A stretch of 64,000 nt of DNA from Mangrovitalea sediminis (GCF_002514725.1 NZ_NTLB01000005.1:310001-374000), one strand, 5' to 3'; shown: positions 16,519 through 26,687, counted from the stretch's first letter. The notes: generated from the letters alone by a model not told the origin. A program made the numbers and translations.

Positions 16519-18459
16519 CTAGACATTGATCCAGCGTTTCAGGGACTCGCGCAACTTTTCCTTGCGTACCGGCTTGGCCAGGTAGTCGTTCATCCCGACG
16601 TTGCGGCAGCTTTCCTCAGTATCCGGCAAGGCATCGGCGGTCATGGCGATGATCGGCGTCGGCGCCCGCTGGCTTTTATGCTCCCATTCACGAATGTGTC
16701 GGGTCGCTTCCCAGCCATCCATCGTCGGCATCTGGCAGTCCATCAGGATGACGGAGTATGGTGGATCGGCCTGCATGACCCGCTCTACCGCCTCCGCGCC
16801 ATTATCGGCACACTCCACCGCGAACCCGAGACGCTGAAGCATGGCGGCGGCAACGCGTTGGTTCACCGCGTTATCCTCAACGATGAGGGCGTGCCGGCTG
16901 CTCGTGCCAGGAGGTATTTCGGGGAATGTATCGTTGGGTTCCGCAGCGGCTTTACGTTCCACCGTCTGGTCGATCTCAAGCGGGATCGTGAAGCGGAAGG
17001 CGCTGCCACAGGCGAGAGCGCTGTCCACCGTAATGTGCCCCCCCATCAGTTCGATCAGTCTTTGCACCAGCGGTAAACCGATCCCAGTCCCGCCATAACG
17101 ACGGGAAGAAGAGGTATCGAGCTGTTCGAAGGCGTTGAACATTTCCTGCATCCGCTCCATGGGGATACCGATGCCGGTATCCTGGATTTCGCAGCTCAGG
17201 AACACGCTGTCGTAGGTATTGGGAATCCATTGTGCCGTCACCGTGATGGTGCCTTCGTCGGTGAATTTGATGGCATTCTCCAGCAGGTTCGCCATTACCT
17301 GCCGTAGCCTGCCAGGATCACCCAAGACCTGAGCCACCTGTGGCCAGCCCCCGAGTAAGCGGACATCCAGTTCGAGCTTCTTGCTGCGCACTTCGTGGCG
17401 GAAGGAGGCAATGCAATTCTCCAGAAGCTGCCGCAGATCGAAGGACTGGTGGTCGATGATCAGCTTGCCGCGTTCGATCCGGGAGAAGTCCAGGATGTCG
17501 CTGATGATGGTCAGCAGGTCTTCGGTGGAACGTACGGCTGTTGTCAGGTAGTCACGCTGGCGCGGCGAGAGCGCGTCGTCCTGCAGGAGTTGCAACATAC
17601 CGAGTATGCCGTTGAGCGGTGTCCTGAGTTCATGGCTCATCAGCGTCAGGAACTCCGACTTTGCGTGGCTTGCCATTTCCGCCTTTTCGCGCGCCAGACG
17701 TGACTGCTCCAGCGTTTTTTCGGTATTGCTCTCGGCCTTGGCCAAATGATTGGCCATGGTCGATATGGCATTTTGGAGGTGATCCATTTCCACCGCCACG
17801 CGTATCGGTTCCGGTTCGAAGTGATATTGGCCCTGCTGAATGCGCTGCACCCGTTCTGCGAGTCTGGAAATGGGCGTGTTCAGGCGGTGCGCCATGCGAT
17901 TGATGAACAGCAGTGTGAATGCCAGCATGAAGATGCCCAGCACCAGCGATGACCAGATAATTTCGGATCTTTCATGGGCCAGGGTGGCATCGGAGACGGT
18001 GACTTCGACCGTACCCAGGCTATAGCGACCGTTCCCATTCCCATAATCCGGCGCGAACCAGTCCAATTGGTCAGGTTCGGAGAGGTTCACCGGTTGCTGG
18101 GTGATTTGTGCCTTGAAGGTATGCTGGGTGCCGCTGGTGATGTCAGTATCTTTCGTCTTGACGTCACCCACGATCTTACCCAGAACGTCACGAACCCGGA
18201 TGGACATAAGGTCGGAGCGGTTAAGCGTCTGTTCCAGCAGACTTTGCAGTGCATCATGATTGCCGGATACAACGGCATATTCGACCGCAGGCGCGAGGTT
18301 ATCGGCGATAATCTGACCGTTACTGTAGAGCTGCTGGCGGGCGTCATTGATCCGCGCCGAGGTAAAAAATACCAGCAATATGACGAACATCGCCACGGCG
18401 GGGGCGGTACCCAGCACCAGGAGACGTTGATACAGCGTCCAACGAGTGGGGCGCTTCAT
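16519..18459 (-). CDS. Hybrid sensor histidine kinase/response regulator
   Basis: Inner-membrane signalling protein (646 aa). Order: membrane helix 1 (about 11-33), a periplasmic domain of about 130 residues, membrane helix 2 (about 167-187), a HAMP region (188-240), HisKA with His276 in SHELRTPLN, HATPase with N-box [13 protein letters not shown] and G-boxes DTGIGIP and [10 protein letters not shown], then a receiver with Asp574 in [12 protein letters not shown]. No histidine phosphotransfer domain is fused, so the phosphoryl group must go to a separate Hpt protein. It overlaps the upstream binding-protein gene by 4 bp (ATGA), so the two are coupled. The ligand is not known. Confidence 0.92.
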   Translation of the reverse strand: MKRPTRWTLYQRLLVLGTAPAVAMFVILLVFFTSARINDARQQLYSNGQIIADNLAPAVEYAVVSGNHDALQSLLEQTLNRSDLMSIRVRDVLGKIVGDVKTKDTDITSGTQHTFKAQITQQPVNLSEPDQLDWFAPDYGNGNGRYSLGTVEVTVSDATLAHERSEIIWSSLVLGIFMLAFTLLFINRMAHRLNTPISRLAERVQRIQQGQYHFEPEPIRVAVEMDHLQNAISTMANHLAKAESNTEKTLEQSRLAREKAEMASHAKSEFLTLMSHELRTPLNGILGMLQLLQDDALSPRQRDYLTTAVRSTEDLLTIISDILDFSRIERGKLIIDHQSFDLRQLLENCIASFRHEVRSKKLELDVRLLGGWPQVAQVLGDPGRLRQVMANLLENAIKFTDEGTITVTAQWIPNTYDSVFLSCEIQDTGIGIPMERMQEMFNAFEQLDTSSSRRYGGTGIGLPLVQRLIELMGGHITVDSALACGSAFRFTIPLEIDQTVERKAAAEPNDTFPEIPPGTSSRHALIVEDNAVNQRVAAAMLQRLGFAVECADNGAEAVERVMQADPPYSVILMDCQMPTMDGWEATRHIREWEHKSQRAPTPIIAMTADALPDTEESCRNVGMNDYLAKPVRKEKLRESLKRWINV

Positions 18460-19412
18460 GGCGACACCTCCGACGCCGCCTGCTTTTCCAACGCCTTGAG
18501 CTCCTTTTCAAGCGTGTCGGTGGGCGGAACGATAATATTGAGCGAGCGCGCTACCTGGCGGTTGACGTCTACGGCATAGCGGTCGGCGAAGGCCGCTGCC
18601 GGCAGCTTCCCGGTGCGTTGCCAGGTGCGAATCATGTCAGCGGCCTGCGCCGCGAAATCCGGAATTGTTGTATAGGTCGAGGCCAGCGCTCCGGCCCGCA
18701 CATAGGCGCGCCCAGGCCCAATCAGCACCCGGCTCTGACGATAGGTTGTCAGCAGGATGTGTTTGATGGTGGCCCGGTTGTAGATTTTCGGATCGGGTGT
18801 CCCCAGGAGGAAATCGCCGTAAACAAGGGCCCGGTCAAGGGTTCGAACCAAATTGCGGATAGTGTCGACAGGAAAGGCCTGCATAGCCAGTCCTCGCTTG
18901 ACGAGCCGGTTGCGCAGTTTTTCGAGATCGCCGCCGTAACCGGGGCTGGTCAGCAGCGAGATACGCTGGGCTTGAGGGAATATCAGGGTCCCAAGCAGGG
19001 CCTGCCGCAGCAGCGGTGGATCGTAAAAAATGGCACTGACGCGTGGCGCCTGATCATGCTGCAGTGTCTGGTACTGCTGTTGTGTGACGAACAGTGCCAG
19101 CACTGGCATTTTGTCGTCGACCTGGTTCAGTACGGCATTGAGTTCGGCAGGCCCCAGGGTGACGATGATGTGCTTGTCGCCATTGTTTGTATTGATTGGT
19201 GTGCCGCTGCGATAGGGAACGACCGTCGCGGTTCCCGTCAAGGCTTCGCCCAGGCTTTTAAAAACGGCCTGGTTGAGTTCGAGGTTGGACGACCCTGCAA
19301 GGTGCAAATAGAGGGTTTGCCCGTACAGCTGCGGACTGAACAGCAGCCAGGCCGCCAGCACGCAGCGTAAGATGCAACTCCCTATGATGGTGCCCTGCAA
19401 GGCTGCCGGCAT
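18456..19412 (-). CDS. Periplasmic ABC-type substrate-binding-like protein
   Basis: Secreted binding protein of 318 aa. An N-terminal hydrophobic segment (about 9-31, ending QLYGQ) is a signal peptide. The body resembles the ABC substrate-binding protein family often found without a transporter (PF04392-like), with [43 protein letters not shown] and [11 protein letters not shown]. No permease or ATPase gene is adjacent; the neighbours are a TonB receptor and a hybrid kinase, so a sensing role for the kinase is inferred, as LuxP serves LuxQ. The family match is from memory. Confidence 0.7.
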   Translation of the reverse strand: MPAALQGTIIGSCILRCVLAAWLLFSPQLYGQTLYLHLAGSSNLELNQAVFKSLGEALTGTATVVPYRSGTPINTNNGDKHIIVTLGPAELNAVLNQVDDKMPVLALFVTQQQYQTLQHDQAPRVSAIFYDPPLLRQALLGTLIFPQAQRISLLTSPGYGGDLEKLRNRLVKRGLAMQAFPVDTIRNLVRTLDRALVYGDFLLGTPDPKIYNRATIKHILLTTYRQSRVLIGPGRAYVRAGALASTYTTIPDFAAQAADMIRTWQRTGKLPAAAFADRYAVDVNRQVARSLNIIVPPTDTLEKELKALEKQAASEVSP

Positions 19413-19421
19413 AGCGTTCCT

Positions 19422-21539
19422 TTAAAACCGTGAGGATAATTGAACGAAGACCTGATTCTGGCCCTGATAGTTATTGTCTCGATACATGATGGGATCGGCG
19501 GTTACGTAGTGTTGAAGAATCCCGGCGATTTCCAGTGTCATCCTCGGCAAGTAAAAGGACTTTGCGATGCGTGTATCGATTCGCTGGTAAGGGAACGTGT
19601 TCAGGTCGAAATCGGCATAGTACGCCACTGAAGACGTAATGTTGTGATTGAATCGATGTATCCACGCGGCGCTACCGCTATTGCGAGCGGTCATTCGGTT
19701 CTGGAAGTCGATGTAACGGCCAGGCGCCAACGAGGTGCTGGTCAGCGTGCCGGTAAAGGAGCCTTTCTGATCGAGATAAGCGTAGCTCAGGCGGTAATAG
19801 TCTCGCCGGTACTCCATTGATGACTCCAGTTCGATACCCTGCTGACGGAGATTGACGTTATTCTGCAGGTCCCAATTACTGATATCGAAGCGGCCGCTGA
19901 TGATATTGGTCAGGGTGTCGTGGAATAGCTTGATCTCGTTGGACCAGATGCCCCTGCCAACATTGAATTTGCCATAATAACTGACTTCGCGGGAGATGAT
20001 CTGTTCAGGCTGCAGCCCGCCTGGCGCCTGGAATGATATGAGGGTGGCCGTCGTCTGCCCGTTGAGCGGGGGCGTGATATTTCGCGCCGTGTAACTCCAG
20101 TTGGCAGACTGCTCGAAGGCGTCCGGCGTTCTGTAGGCTTTGGAAAATATCAGCCGGATAGTCTGATTGTCGGCAAAGGGAAAGTTGATGGCGTAACGCG
20201 GTTGGAAAAAGGTGCCGTTAACGCTGTCATGCTCCCACATCGCGCCGACATTGGTCGTCAGCCAGTCAAGAGGCGAATATTCGACATTGGTGAACAGGCT
20301 GGACAGAAACTTCTCACCGGAGCCGCTGAAGAAGGTTTCCGAATCGTAGCTGTCCTTGCGATAACTCACGCCTGACACGAAGCGCAGCTGGCTGGAGGGG
20401 CTATAGGTATCCTGAAGCTCGATATTGGCGCGGGCTTCGCTCTTGTTCTGGTTGGCGTCGCCGCAGATGGGAATGTCGGGAAGGGAACTGTCTATCGCGC
20501 TGAGGCTGAGACAACTCCGCCATTCCTGTGTCTGACGCTGTGTCTGGTAATAGGCCTGGAGGGAATAACTGTGATGCTGGTTCAGGGTTTGCGACCATTT
20601 CAACTGGCCGAAATAGTTTTCCTTGTATTTATTGGGTGCGGTTACGACGCCCAAACCCCGATACTGGTAGGGGTCTTCATCTTCCCGGGCCCGGGTGGCA
20701 CCGGCGTTTAGCGCCAGAGAGCGGGTGTTGTCGACCTGGAATATGGAGTTGTAGGTTAGTGTGTCGACGTTATAGGCATCATTGAACGGCACACGGGCTT
20801 CAGTGTCAGACTGCTTGACATAGCGCCAGTCGAAGCCGTCGCTCACATTCTTCAGGTAGGTTATCCGGTAATCGTATTGGCCGACATGTTGGCCAACCCT
20901 TGCTTCATAATGACCGAAACCCTTGCTGCCGGACATGGCATCCAGCCTGACGCCATTGGTGTCCTGGGGGGACTTGGTAATGATGTTGATAACGGCCAGG
21001 AAGGCATTGATGCCATAGGTGGCAGCGTCCGGTCCACGTGTGACTTCGATGCGCTGGATATCCTGCAGCGCAACCGGCATGGTATGCCAGTCGACTTCGG
21101 CGAGGTCCACGTTGTAGGTAGCGCGTCCGTCGATGAGTACCTGCAGGCGCCGTTGGTCGTCTGCCACGGTTCCATGGTAGCTAACCACGGCATTATTGCT
21201 CTTGCTGTAGCCTACGGTCATGCCGGGAACGAGCCGGAAAACGTCCCAGAGCGTATTGATTCCCAATTCCTGGATGAGGTCGCCGGGAATGATCGTCACA
21301 GATGCAGGTACCTTGGTTTTCGGCTGGCGTAGACGGGTTGCGGTCAACACATCCGGGAGTTGGGCATCGTAAAGGTCGTTCGGCAGGTCGCCTGGCATGT
21401 AGTTGTCTGTCACCGGCACCGTTGAATCCTTCGCGGCCGGTTGCGCAGCATCACTTGTCATGGTTTCTGCACGAGCCGTGTTCGTAAGCGTCATCGAGCC
21501 CCCCAAAAGGGCCAGCAGCGCGTAGCAATAGCTTTTCAT
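19422..21539 (-). CDS. TonB-dependent outer-membrane receptor
   Basis: Ligand-gated beta-barrel receptor (705 aa) energised by TonB. Signal peptide 1-24 ends NTARA. The plug runs from about 57 to 190 (LPDVLTATRLRQPKTKVPAS, ELGINTLWDVFRLVPGM, RLQVLIDGRATYN, RIEVTRGPDAATYGINAFLAVINIITK). The barrel ends in FVQLSSRF, with the terminal Phe needed for outer-membrane assembly. Sequence does not reveal the substrate. First gene of the receptor/binding protein/kinase unit, with 9 bp to the next gene. Confidence 0.92.
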   Translation of the reverse strand: MKSYCYALLALLGGSMTLTNTARAETMTSDAAQPAAKDSTVPVTDNYMPGDLPNDLYDAQLPDVLTATRLRQPKTKVPASVTIIPGDLIQELGINTLWDVFRLVPGMTVGYSKSNNAVVSYHGTVADDQRRLQVLIDGRATYNVDLAEVDWHTMPVALQDIQRIEVTRGPDAATYGINAFLAVINIITKSPQDTNGVRLDAMSGSKGFGHYEARVGQHVGQYDYRITYLKNVSDGFDWRYVKQSDTEARVPFNDAYNVDTLTYNSIFQVDNTRSLALNAGATRAREDEDPYQYRGLGVVTAPNKYKENYFGQLKWSQTLNQHHSYSLQAYYQTQRQTQEWRSCLSLSAIDSSLPDIPICGDANQNKSEARANIELQDTYSPSSQLRFVSGVSYRKDSYDSETFFSGSGEKFLSSLFTNVEYSPLDWLTTNVGAMWEHDSVNGTFFQPRYAINFPFADNQTIRLIFSKAYRTPDAFEQSANWSYTARNITPPLNGQTTATLISFQAPGGLQPEQIISREVSYYGKFNVGRGIWSNEIKLFHDTLTNIISGRFDISNWDLQNNVNLRQQGIELESSMEYRRDYYRLSYAYLDQKGSFTGTLTSTSLAPGRYIDFQNRMTARNSGSAAWIHRFNHNITSSVAYYADFDLNTFPYQRIDTRIAKSFYLPRMTLEIAGILQHYVTADPIMYRDNNYQGQNQVFVQLSSRF

Positions 21540-21881
21540 CGTTTTCGTTCTTTTTTGCCGAGCGGGCTCCCGGAAACTTGGCGTTTATGCCGGGGAAACC
21601 CGGATATTTTTATTTATGTCCCCATGTGGCGCCCTATATCGAATGACACCCCGATGGTTTTTTACGCTCAGGCCCCCTCCCTGTATCGTAAACCCGCGCC
21701 ATGGAATCCCTTTCACGTATCAGGAAAGGCCCCGGCGAGTTACGCGACTGAACGTAAGAATCATATTGAATCGCAGGTCCAATGTCTTGGTTTTTACGGA
21801 CGAAAGTCAGGGAAGGAAAAAGGACCGGACCTCAAGGGCAGGAGAGGTCCGGCAAAAGGGGTATTGCAGGGAGAGTGGCCC
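21540..21881. other. 342-bp spacer between receptor start and MFS pump end
   Basis: Contains the terminator of the upstream pump operon (21815-21852) and, 50 bp before the receptor start, a CCGGG-GAAA-CCCGG mini-hairpin (21590-21603) in the receptor leader. An AT-rich block (21604-21616) may hold the receptor -10, but no clear promoter pair is visible. No gene was seen. Confidence 0.6.
21815..21852 (-). terminator. Rho-independent terminator of the emr-type operon
   Basis: On the minus strand, CCGGACCTC (21852-21844) and GAGGTCCGG (21833-21825) form a perfect 9-bp stem with a 10-nt loop, followed by TCCTTTTTCC. It lies 30 bp after the stop of the MFS pump gene. Confidence 0.78.
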
Positions 21882-23411
21882 TCAATGGGCCGAGGAGGGG
21901 CCGGCGGAGCGGCCCGCGAAGGGCGGTTTGGCCAACCAGATTACGGCTATCAGGACGACAAAGAGCCAGCCCAGCAGCGTGAAAATATCCAGCGTCGACA
22001 TCATCAATGCCTGACCGTTGACCATGTTATTGAGCATGGCCGCCCCCTGTTGGGTCGAAGTGGCATGGAGATTGTCGATGGCTGCGCGCGTGGTCGGGTC
22101 ATACAGGCTCAGGTGCTCGCTTAGATAGGCGTGATGCATCGTCGTGCGCCGGGTCCACAGCCATGTGGTCAGCGAGGCAGCGAAGCTGCCGCCGAGGTTT
22201 CGCAGGAAGGTGGATAATCCCGATCCGTCGGCGATTTCGTTGGGCGGTAGGTCCGACAGCAGGATGGACAGTACCGGCATGAAAAACAGAGCCACGCCAA
22301 GCCCCATCATAAGCTGGACCTCGGCGACATAGGCGAATGTCACCTGATCGTTGAAACCAGCGCGCATGAAACAGGTTATTGCCATGGCCGTAAATGAGAG
22401 TCCTGCCAGCACTCGAAGATCGAAGCGGAAGGCATGTCGGCCAATGACGGGCGCGAGAAAGACAGGAATGATCCCCATCGGCGCGGTGGCTAAGCCGGCC
22501 CAGGACGCCGTGTATCCCATTTGGCGCTGCAACCACTGTGGCAGTAGCAGGTTAATGCTGAAAAAGGCCGCATAACCCCCAATCAGGGCCAGGGTGCCCG
22601 CTGTGAAATTCCTGTGGCGAAACAGCCGAAGGTTCACTATCGGGTGTCGGTCGGTGAACTCCCAGATGACAAAGAAAACCAGCGAGACTACAGCGATAGC
22701 GGTACCGCCGAGAATGAAATTTGACTCGAACCAGTCCATTTCATTGCCCTTGTCCAAGACCACCTGAAGCATGCCGACACCGATCACCAGCGTTATCAGA
22801 CCGATATAGTCCATCGGGGCCCTGGTCAGGGTTTCAGGGCGACCCCGCATCTGCTGGAAGACCACTGAACAGGCGAAAATGCCGATAGGCACGTTGATGA
22901 AGAAGATCCAGGGCCAACTGTAGTCATCCGTCAGCCAGCCACCGAGAATGGGGCCTGCAATGGGTGCGACGACGGTCACCATCGCCAGTAGGGCGAGTGC
23001 CATACCGCGCTTTTGTGGCGGATAGATCGAAATCAGCAACGCTTGAGTGATCGGATACATCGGGCCGGCGACAAAGCCCTGGATTGCCCGGAACGTCACC
23101 AGCATTCCCATCGATTGGGATATGCCGCAAAGTAACGAGGCCAGCGAAAAGAGCAGTGTCGCGGCGATGAATAATTTGACCTCACCGAACCGGCGGCCGA
23201 GCCAACCGGTCAGGGGAAGGGCAATGGCATTACTGACCGCAAACGATGTAATCACCCAGGTTCCCTGGTTTGCGCTCACGCCCAGGTTGCCGGCAATCGT
23301 CGGCAAGGACACGTTGGCAATGGTCGTGTCGAGGACCTGCATGAACGTGGCCAGCGAAAGACCGATGGTACTGAGTACCAGGCTGGGCGGCCGGAAGGGT
23401 GTGTCCGACAT
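21882..23411 (-). CDS. emrB: DHA2-family MFS multidrug transporter, EmrB-like
   Basis: Inner-membrane proton/drug antiporter of 509 aa with 14 predicted membrane segments. Motif C-like MQVLDTTIANVSLPTIAGNLG (about 25-45), motif A GWLGRRFGEVKLF and the motif NVPIGIF are present. It forms a tripartite pump with the adaptor gene directly upstream (10-bp gap) and the outer-membrane factor before that. Last gene of the unit, followed by a strong terminator. The drug range cannot be read from sequence; EmrB is the closest named relative. Confidence 0.92.
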   Translation of the reverse strand: MSDTPFRPPSLVLSTIGLSLATFMQVLDTTIANVSLPTIAGNLGVSANQGTWVITSFAVSNAIALPLTGWLGRRFGEVKLFIAATLLFSLASLLCGISQSMGMLVTFRAIQGFVAGPMYPITQALLISIYPPQKRGMALALLAMVTVVAPIAGPILGGWLTDDYSWPWIFFINVPIGIFACSVVFQQMRGRPETLTRAPMDYIGLITLVIGVGMLQVVLDKGNEMDWFESNFILGGTAIAVVSLVFFVIWEFTDRHPIVNLRLFRHRNFTAGTLALIGGYAAFFSINLLLPQWLQRQMGYTASWAGLATAPMGIIPVFLAPVIGRHAFRFDLRVLAGLSFTAMAITCFMRAGFNDQVTFAYVAEVQLMMGLGVALFFMPVLSILLSDLPPNEIADGSGLSTFLRNLGGSFAASLTTWLWTRRTTMHHAYLSEHLSLYDPTTRAAIDNLHATSTQQGAAMLNNMVNGQALMMSTLDIFTLLGWLFVVLIAVIWLAKPPFAGRSAGPSSAH

Positions 23412-23421
23412 GGAGGGTCCC

Positions 23422-24630
23422 CTAACGCGTTGCTTGCGCGTGAGTAATGCGGGCTACCGCTGTGGTGTTGTTGGCCTGCAAAACCCGATCGATCAGGGCT
23501 TGGGCATCCGCCATTTGGCGCTGATAGACAGCGGTTTCCAGCACGGGCCTGGTCGGCGCCGTTTGCGCGAGCATCGGACCCTTTTGATCATGAAGGTTGA
23601 CGGAAACCGTCATGGAGAGCCCAACCCTCAGCGGATGTTTTTGCAGCTGCTCCGGGTCCAGCTTGATGCGAACAGGAACCCTTTGAACGATCTTGATCCA
23701 GTTGCCGGTGGCATTCTGGGCCGGTAGCAGCGAGAAGGCGCTGCCAGTGCCGACACCGAGGCTTTCGACGGTCCCGTGATAAGGTACATCGCTTCCGTAC
23801 AGGTCTGACTCCAGGGTAACCGGCTGCCCCAACCGCATCTCCTTCAACTGGGTTTCCTTGAAATTCGCATCGACCCAGACTTGTTGCAGCGGTACCACGG
23901 CCATCAATGGTGTGCCCGGTTGCACGCGTTGTCCCACCTGTACCGTCCGTTTTGCAATGTATCCGGTGACCGGTGCCACAATGGTGCTGCGCACATCATT
24001 CAGGTAAGCCTGTCTCAACTGCGCTTCCGCGTCTTTCACCTCCGGGTTGGAAGCGACAGTGGTGTCGTCGATCAATGCCTTGCTGCTGTTCAACTGCTGA
24101 CGGGCCCGGGCCAGGGCGCTGCGGGCCGCCGCCAGGGCATCGCGGGCATGGGCGAGCTCCTCGCTGGAGATAGCGCCACTTTGGGCAAGATCGCGGCGGC
24201 GATTAAAATCGGATTGGGTGCGCTGAAGCGCCACCTGGCGGGCGCTCACTTCGGCACGATAACTGTCGACGGTCGCGAACAGGCCCCGGACTTTGCGGAC
24301 GGTGTGAGCAAGCCGGGCCTCAGCCTGTTGCAGCGTGATATCGGCATCGCTCGGATCGAATTTCACCAGCACCTGACCAGCATGGACCAAATCGCCGTCA
24401 TCCGCGCCGATACTGACAACGGTGCCGGTCGTTTGCGGTGTGATCTGCACAATATTGCCGTCGACATAGGCGTCGTCCGTTCCTTCGTACCAGCGGCCGT
24501 ATAACAGATACCAGGTGGTAGCTGATGCCAACGCGACCAGGACTACCAGGAGCAGGATCAGGAGCATGCGCCGGCGGGGGGTATTGCCGCCAGTTTCAGT
24601 GGCAGCCTCATTCGATGCGTTGTTGCTCAT
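23422..24630 (-). CDS. emrA: HlyD/EmrA-type membrane fusion adaptor
   Basis: Periplasmic adaptor (402 aa) joining the MFS pump to the outer-membrane channel. Membrane anchor about 23-45; first lipoyl half YEGTDDAYVDGNIVQITPQTTGTVVSIGADDGDLVHAGQVLVKFD; long coiled-coil hairpin about 97-200; second lipoyl half VAPVTGYIAKRTVQVGQRVQPGTPLMAVVP; beta-barrel domain with VWVDANFKETQL. Twelve bp separate it from the outer-membrane factor gene. Confidence 0.94.
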   Translation of the reverse strand: MSNNASNEAATETGGNTPRRRMLLILLLVVLVALASATTWYLLYGRWYEGTDDAYVDGNIVQITPQTTGTVVSIGADDGDLVHAGQVLVKFDPSDADITLQQAEARLAHTVRKVRGLFATVDSYRAEVSARQVALQRTQSDFNRRRDLAQSGAISSEELAHARDALAAARSALARARQQLNSSKALIDDTTVASNPEVKDAEAQLRQAYLNDVRSTIVAPVTGYIAKRTVQVGQRVQPGTPLMAVVPLQQVWVDANFKETQLKEMRLGQPVTLESDLYGSDVPYHGTVESLGVGTGSAFSLLPAQNATGNWIKIVQRVPVRIKLDPEQLQKHPLRVGLSMTVSVNLHDQKGPMLAQTAPTRPVLETAVYQRQMADAQALIDRVLQANNTTAVARITHAQATR

Positions 24631-24641
24631 AGAGACTCCTT

Positions 24642-26123
24642 TTAATCGGCTTGTAACGTGTTAAGGGCGATGCCGGCTTGGCGATGGGTGTTCGCCGAAG
24701 TATCGTTATGGGGTTTGAAACCCCCGCCCAGTGCTTGCACCAGTCTTAGGGATGCGTCGATCTGTTCGGACTTCAGGGTCGCAAGGAGTTTGTCCGCCTG
24801 AAGTAATTGCTGTTCCACGCTAAGCGCCTGCAGGTAGCTGCCGATACCGGAGCCGTAACGCTGCATGGCGAGGTCGTAAGATGATTTGGCGATGTCCCGT
24901 GCGCGCTGCTGCGCCTGGACTCGCGATTTCAAGGCGCGGAGCGACTGCAGACTGTCTCCGACCTGTGACAGGGCATTGATCAGAACCTGGTTATATCGTG
25001 CGACGGCGAGGTCGTAGTCCGCGTCGCGACCGGCGAGGTTGGCTCTGAGACGTCCGCCATCGAACAATGGCAGGGAAAGCGCCGGAGTCACGTTATAGAA
25101 GCGGGCCGGTGCAGAGAGTAGGTCGCTCGTCTGCATCGATGTGAGTCCAAGCCCCGCGCTCAGGTCGATATTTGGGTAGAACCGGGTTTTGGCGACCTTG
25201 ATATCTTTTGCAGCAGATTCGACACGCAGTCTGGCGGCAACGACATCGGGTCGATGGCCAAGGAGGTCGGCCGGCAAGGTCGAGGGGAGCGTCAAACTGT
25301 GTGGTCGCAGCAGGCGTGGGCGATCAATCTCAATCCCACGGTCCGGACCTTTGCCGAGCAGCGCGGCCAGGCTGATACGGATGCTGTTGATGGACTGCTG
25401 TGCAGCGGTAACCTGCTGCTGTGCGCCTGCGACCAGACTTTCCGTCTGCTCGTACTCCACCTTACTGTCGAGCCCGGAGTTCCAGCGGTGCTCGCTGAGC
25501 TGCGCCATGTGCTGCGTCCGATGCAGCTCGTCGCGCGCCAAGTCGCGTTGCACATACGCATACCCGAGACTGGAGTAAGCCTGCACGATCTCGGCCGACA
25601 ACGTTAATCGAGCAGCCTGTCTGTCGACCTGGGCGGCTTGGGCGCGACCGACGGCGGCCTCCCAGGCGGCCTTTTGACCGCCCCAAAGATCAAAACCATA
25701 AGTAAAATCGAGACCCAGGCTCTTTTGCGCAATGTAGCGGTTGCCGTACATCGGATCGATATCGAGCGGTTGGCGTCTGCCCTGATAACGGGCGGAAGCA
25801 TCCAGGCGGGGCTGCCGGTCAGCATCGTAAACTGAGGCGGCCGCCAGTGCCTGCTGCATGCGGGCGTTGGCTACCTGCAGGCTAGGGTTACCCTGGAGGG
25901 CCTGGGTGACCAAATCATCCAACTGGGCATCCTTAAAGCCTTTCCACCAATCGGCGTCAGGCCAGGCGTTCTGGCTCAGCGCAACGTCCGAGAGCGTCTG
26001 AGTCGCCTTTAGCTCGGAGGCCTTCAGCGTCTTGCCGGTGGGGTGCAGGTTATCCATGCTGGCGCAGCCGCTAAGAGCAGTAGCGGTCGCCGCCAGCGTA
26101 AGGGCGATCAGGCGTGGACTCAC
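24642..26123 (-). CDS. NodT-family outer-membrane efflux lipoprotein
   Basis: Trimeric TolC-like channel protein, 493 aa from the GTG at 26123. This start is chosen because AGAGGAAG lies about 7 bp upstream, the marR stop (TGA) is 1 bp before it, and it creates a lipoprotein signal MSPRLIALTLAATATALSGC with Cys20; the longer frame would run through marR. Two outer-membrane efflux repeats are visible, including ARMQQALAAASVYDADRQPRLD and GHRPDVVAARLRVESAAKDIKVAKTRFYPNIDLSAG. Third component of the emr-type pump. Confidence 0.92.
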   Translation of the reverse strand: MSPRLIALTLAATATALSGCASMDNLHPTGKTLKASELKATQTLSDVALSQNAWPDADWWKGFKDAQLDDLVTQALQGNPSLQVANARMQQALAAASVYDADRQPRLDASARYQGRRQPLDIDPMYGNRYIAQKSLGLDFTYGFDLWGGQKAAWEAAVGRAQAAQVDRQAARLTLSAEIVQAYSSLGYAYVQRDLARDELHRTQHMAQLSEHRWNSGLDSKVEYEQTESLVAGAQQQVTAAQQSINSIRISLAALLGKGPDRGIEIDRPRLLRPHSLTLPSTLPADLLGHRPDVVAARLRVESAAKDIKVAKTRFYPNIDLSAGLGLTSMQTSDLLSAPARFYNVTPALSLPLFDGGRLRANLAGRDADYDLAVARYNQVLINALSQVGDSLQSLRALKSRVQAQQRARDIAKSSYDLAMQRYGSGIGSYLQALSVEQQLLQADKLLATLKSEQIDASLRLVQALGGGFKPHNDTSANTHRQAGIALNTLQAD

Positions 26124-26124
26124 T

Positions 26125-26613
26125 TCAGTCTTCCTCTCGCGTGCCAAATGGCGGGTTGGATTGACCGGCGGCGTTGACGATTTTCCACAGAATACGTTCG
26201 AGACTTGCGAACTCTTCCGGACTGATCGGTTCGAAGAGTTCATTCAGCGCATCGACGGCCATATTCGGAATACGGTCGGCAACCTTATGGCCTTCCTCCG
26301 TCAGGTCAACACGAACCACACGGCGGTCGGTGGGGCAGCGTCGGCGTTCAATCAGCCCCTTTTTTTCAAGGCGGTCGAGCATGCGGGTCATCGCGCCGCT
26401 GTCGAGCCCCAGTTCCCGGCAGAATTCAGCCGGCGTTTCCATCTTGCCGTAGACCATGCTGATGAAAACCTTGAATTGGGCCGGTGTGATATCGAGTGGC
26501 ATCAGGTGCTTTTCGAGAACCCGGTCCTTGATATGTGCCATGGCGGAAATTAGGTAGCCGATAGATTTCCGGTAGGGAAATTCCTCGCCGTACTGAAAAT
26601 GTTTGAATTTCAT
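26125..26613 (-). CDS. MarR-family repressor of the efflux operon
   Basis: Winged-helix regulator of 162 aa: TPAQFKVFISMVYGKMETPAEFCRELGLDSGAMTRMLDRLEKKGLIERRRCPTDRRVVRVDLTEEG contains the recognition helix and the DRR wing typical of EmrR/MarR proteins. It is the first gene of the operon marR-outer membrane factor-emrA-emrB. Two identical palindromes lie just upstream, one inside the promoter spacer, so autorepression relieved by a pump substrate is likely. Confidence 0.92.
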   Translation of the reverse strand: MKFKHFQYGEEFPYRKSIGYLISAMAHIKDRVLEKHLMPLDITPAQFKVFISMVYGKMETPAEFCRELGLDSGAMTRMLDRLEKKGLIERRRCPTDRRVVRVDLTEEGHKVADRIPNMAVDALNELFEPISPEEFASLERILWKIVNAAGQSNPPFGTREED

Positions 26614-26629
26614 CTCAACTCCGATTTGC

Positions 26630-26641
26630 CTGCCTAGGCAG
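26630..26641. promoter_or_regulatory. MarR operator 1 (proximal)
   Basis: CTGCCTAGGCAG, a perfect 12-bp palindrome 17 bp before the marR start codon, overlapping the expected transcribed leader. Identical to operator 2, centre-to-centre distance 36 bp. Confidence 0.8.
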
Positions 26642-26657
26642 TAAGCGCTTGAGCAGG

Positions 26658-26687
26658 ATATTAATCTGCCTAGGCAGGGATAGACAA
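26658..26687 (-). promoter_or_regulatory. marR-efflux operon promoter with operator 2 in the spacer
   Basis: On the minus strand TTGTCT (26687-26682) and TAATAT (26663-26658) are 18 bp apart. The second perfect CTGCCTAGGCAG palindrome (26677-26666) fills the spacer, so a bound MarR dimer would block RNA polymerase. Confidence 0.7.

Noticed and set aside
21590-21616. CCGGG-GAAA-CCCGG hairpin followed by a T-rich run as a plus-strand terminator
   Set aside because: No plus-strand gene lies upstream. It is inside the leader of the minus-strand TonB receptor gene, so a terminator role is not supported.
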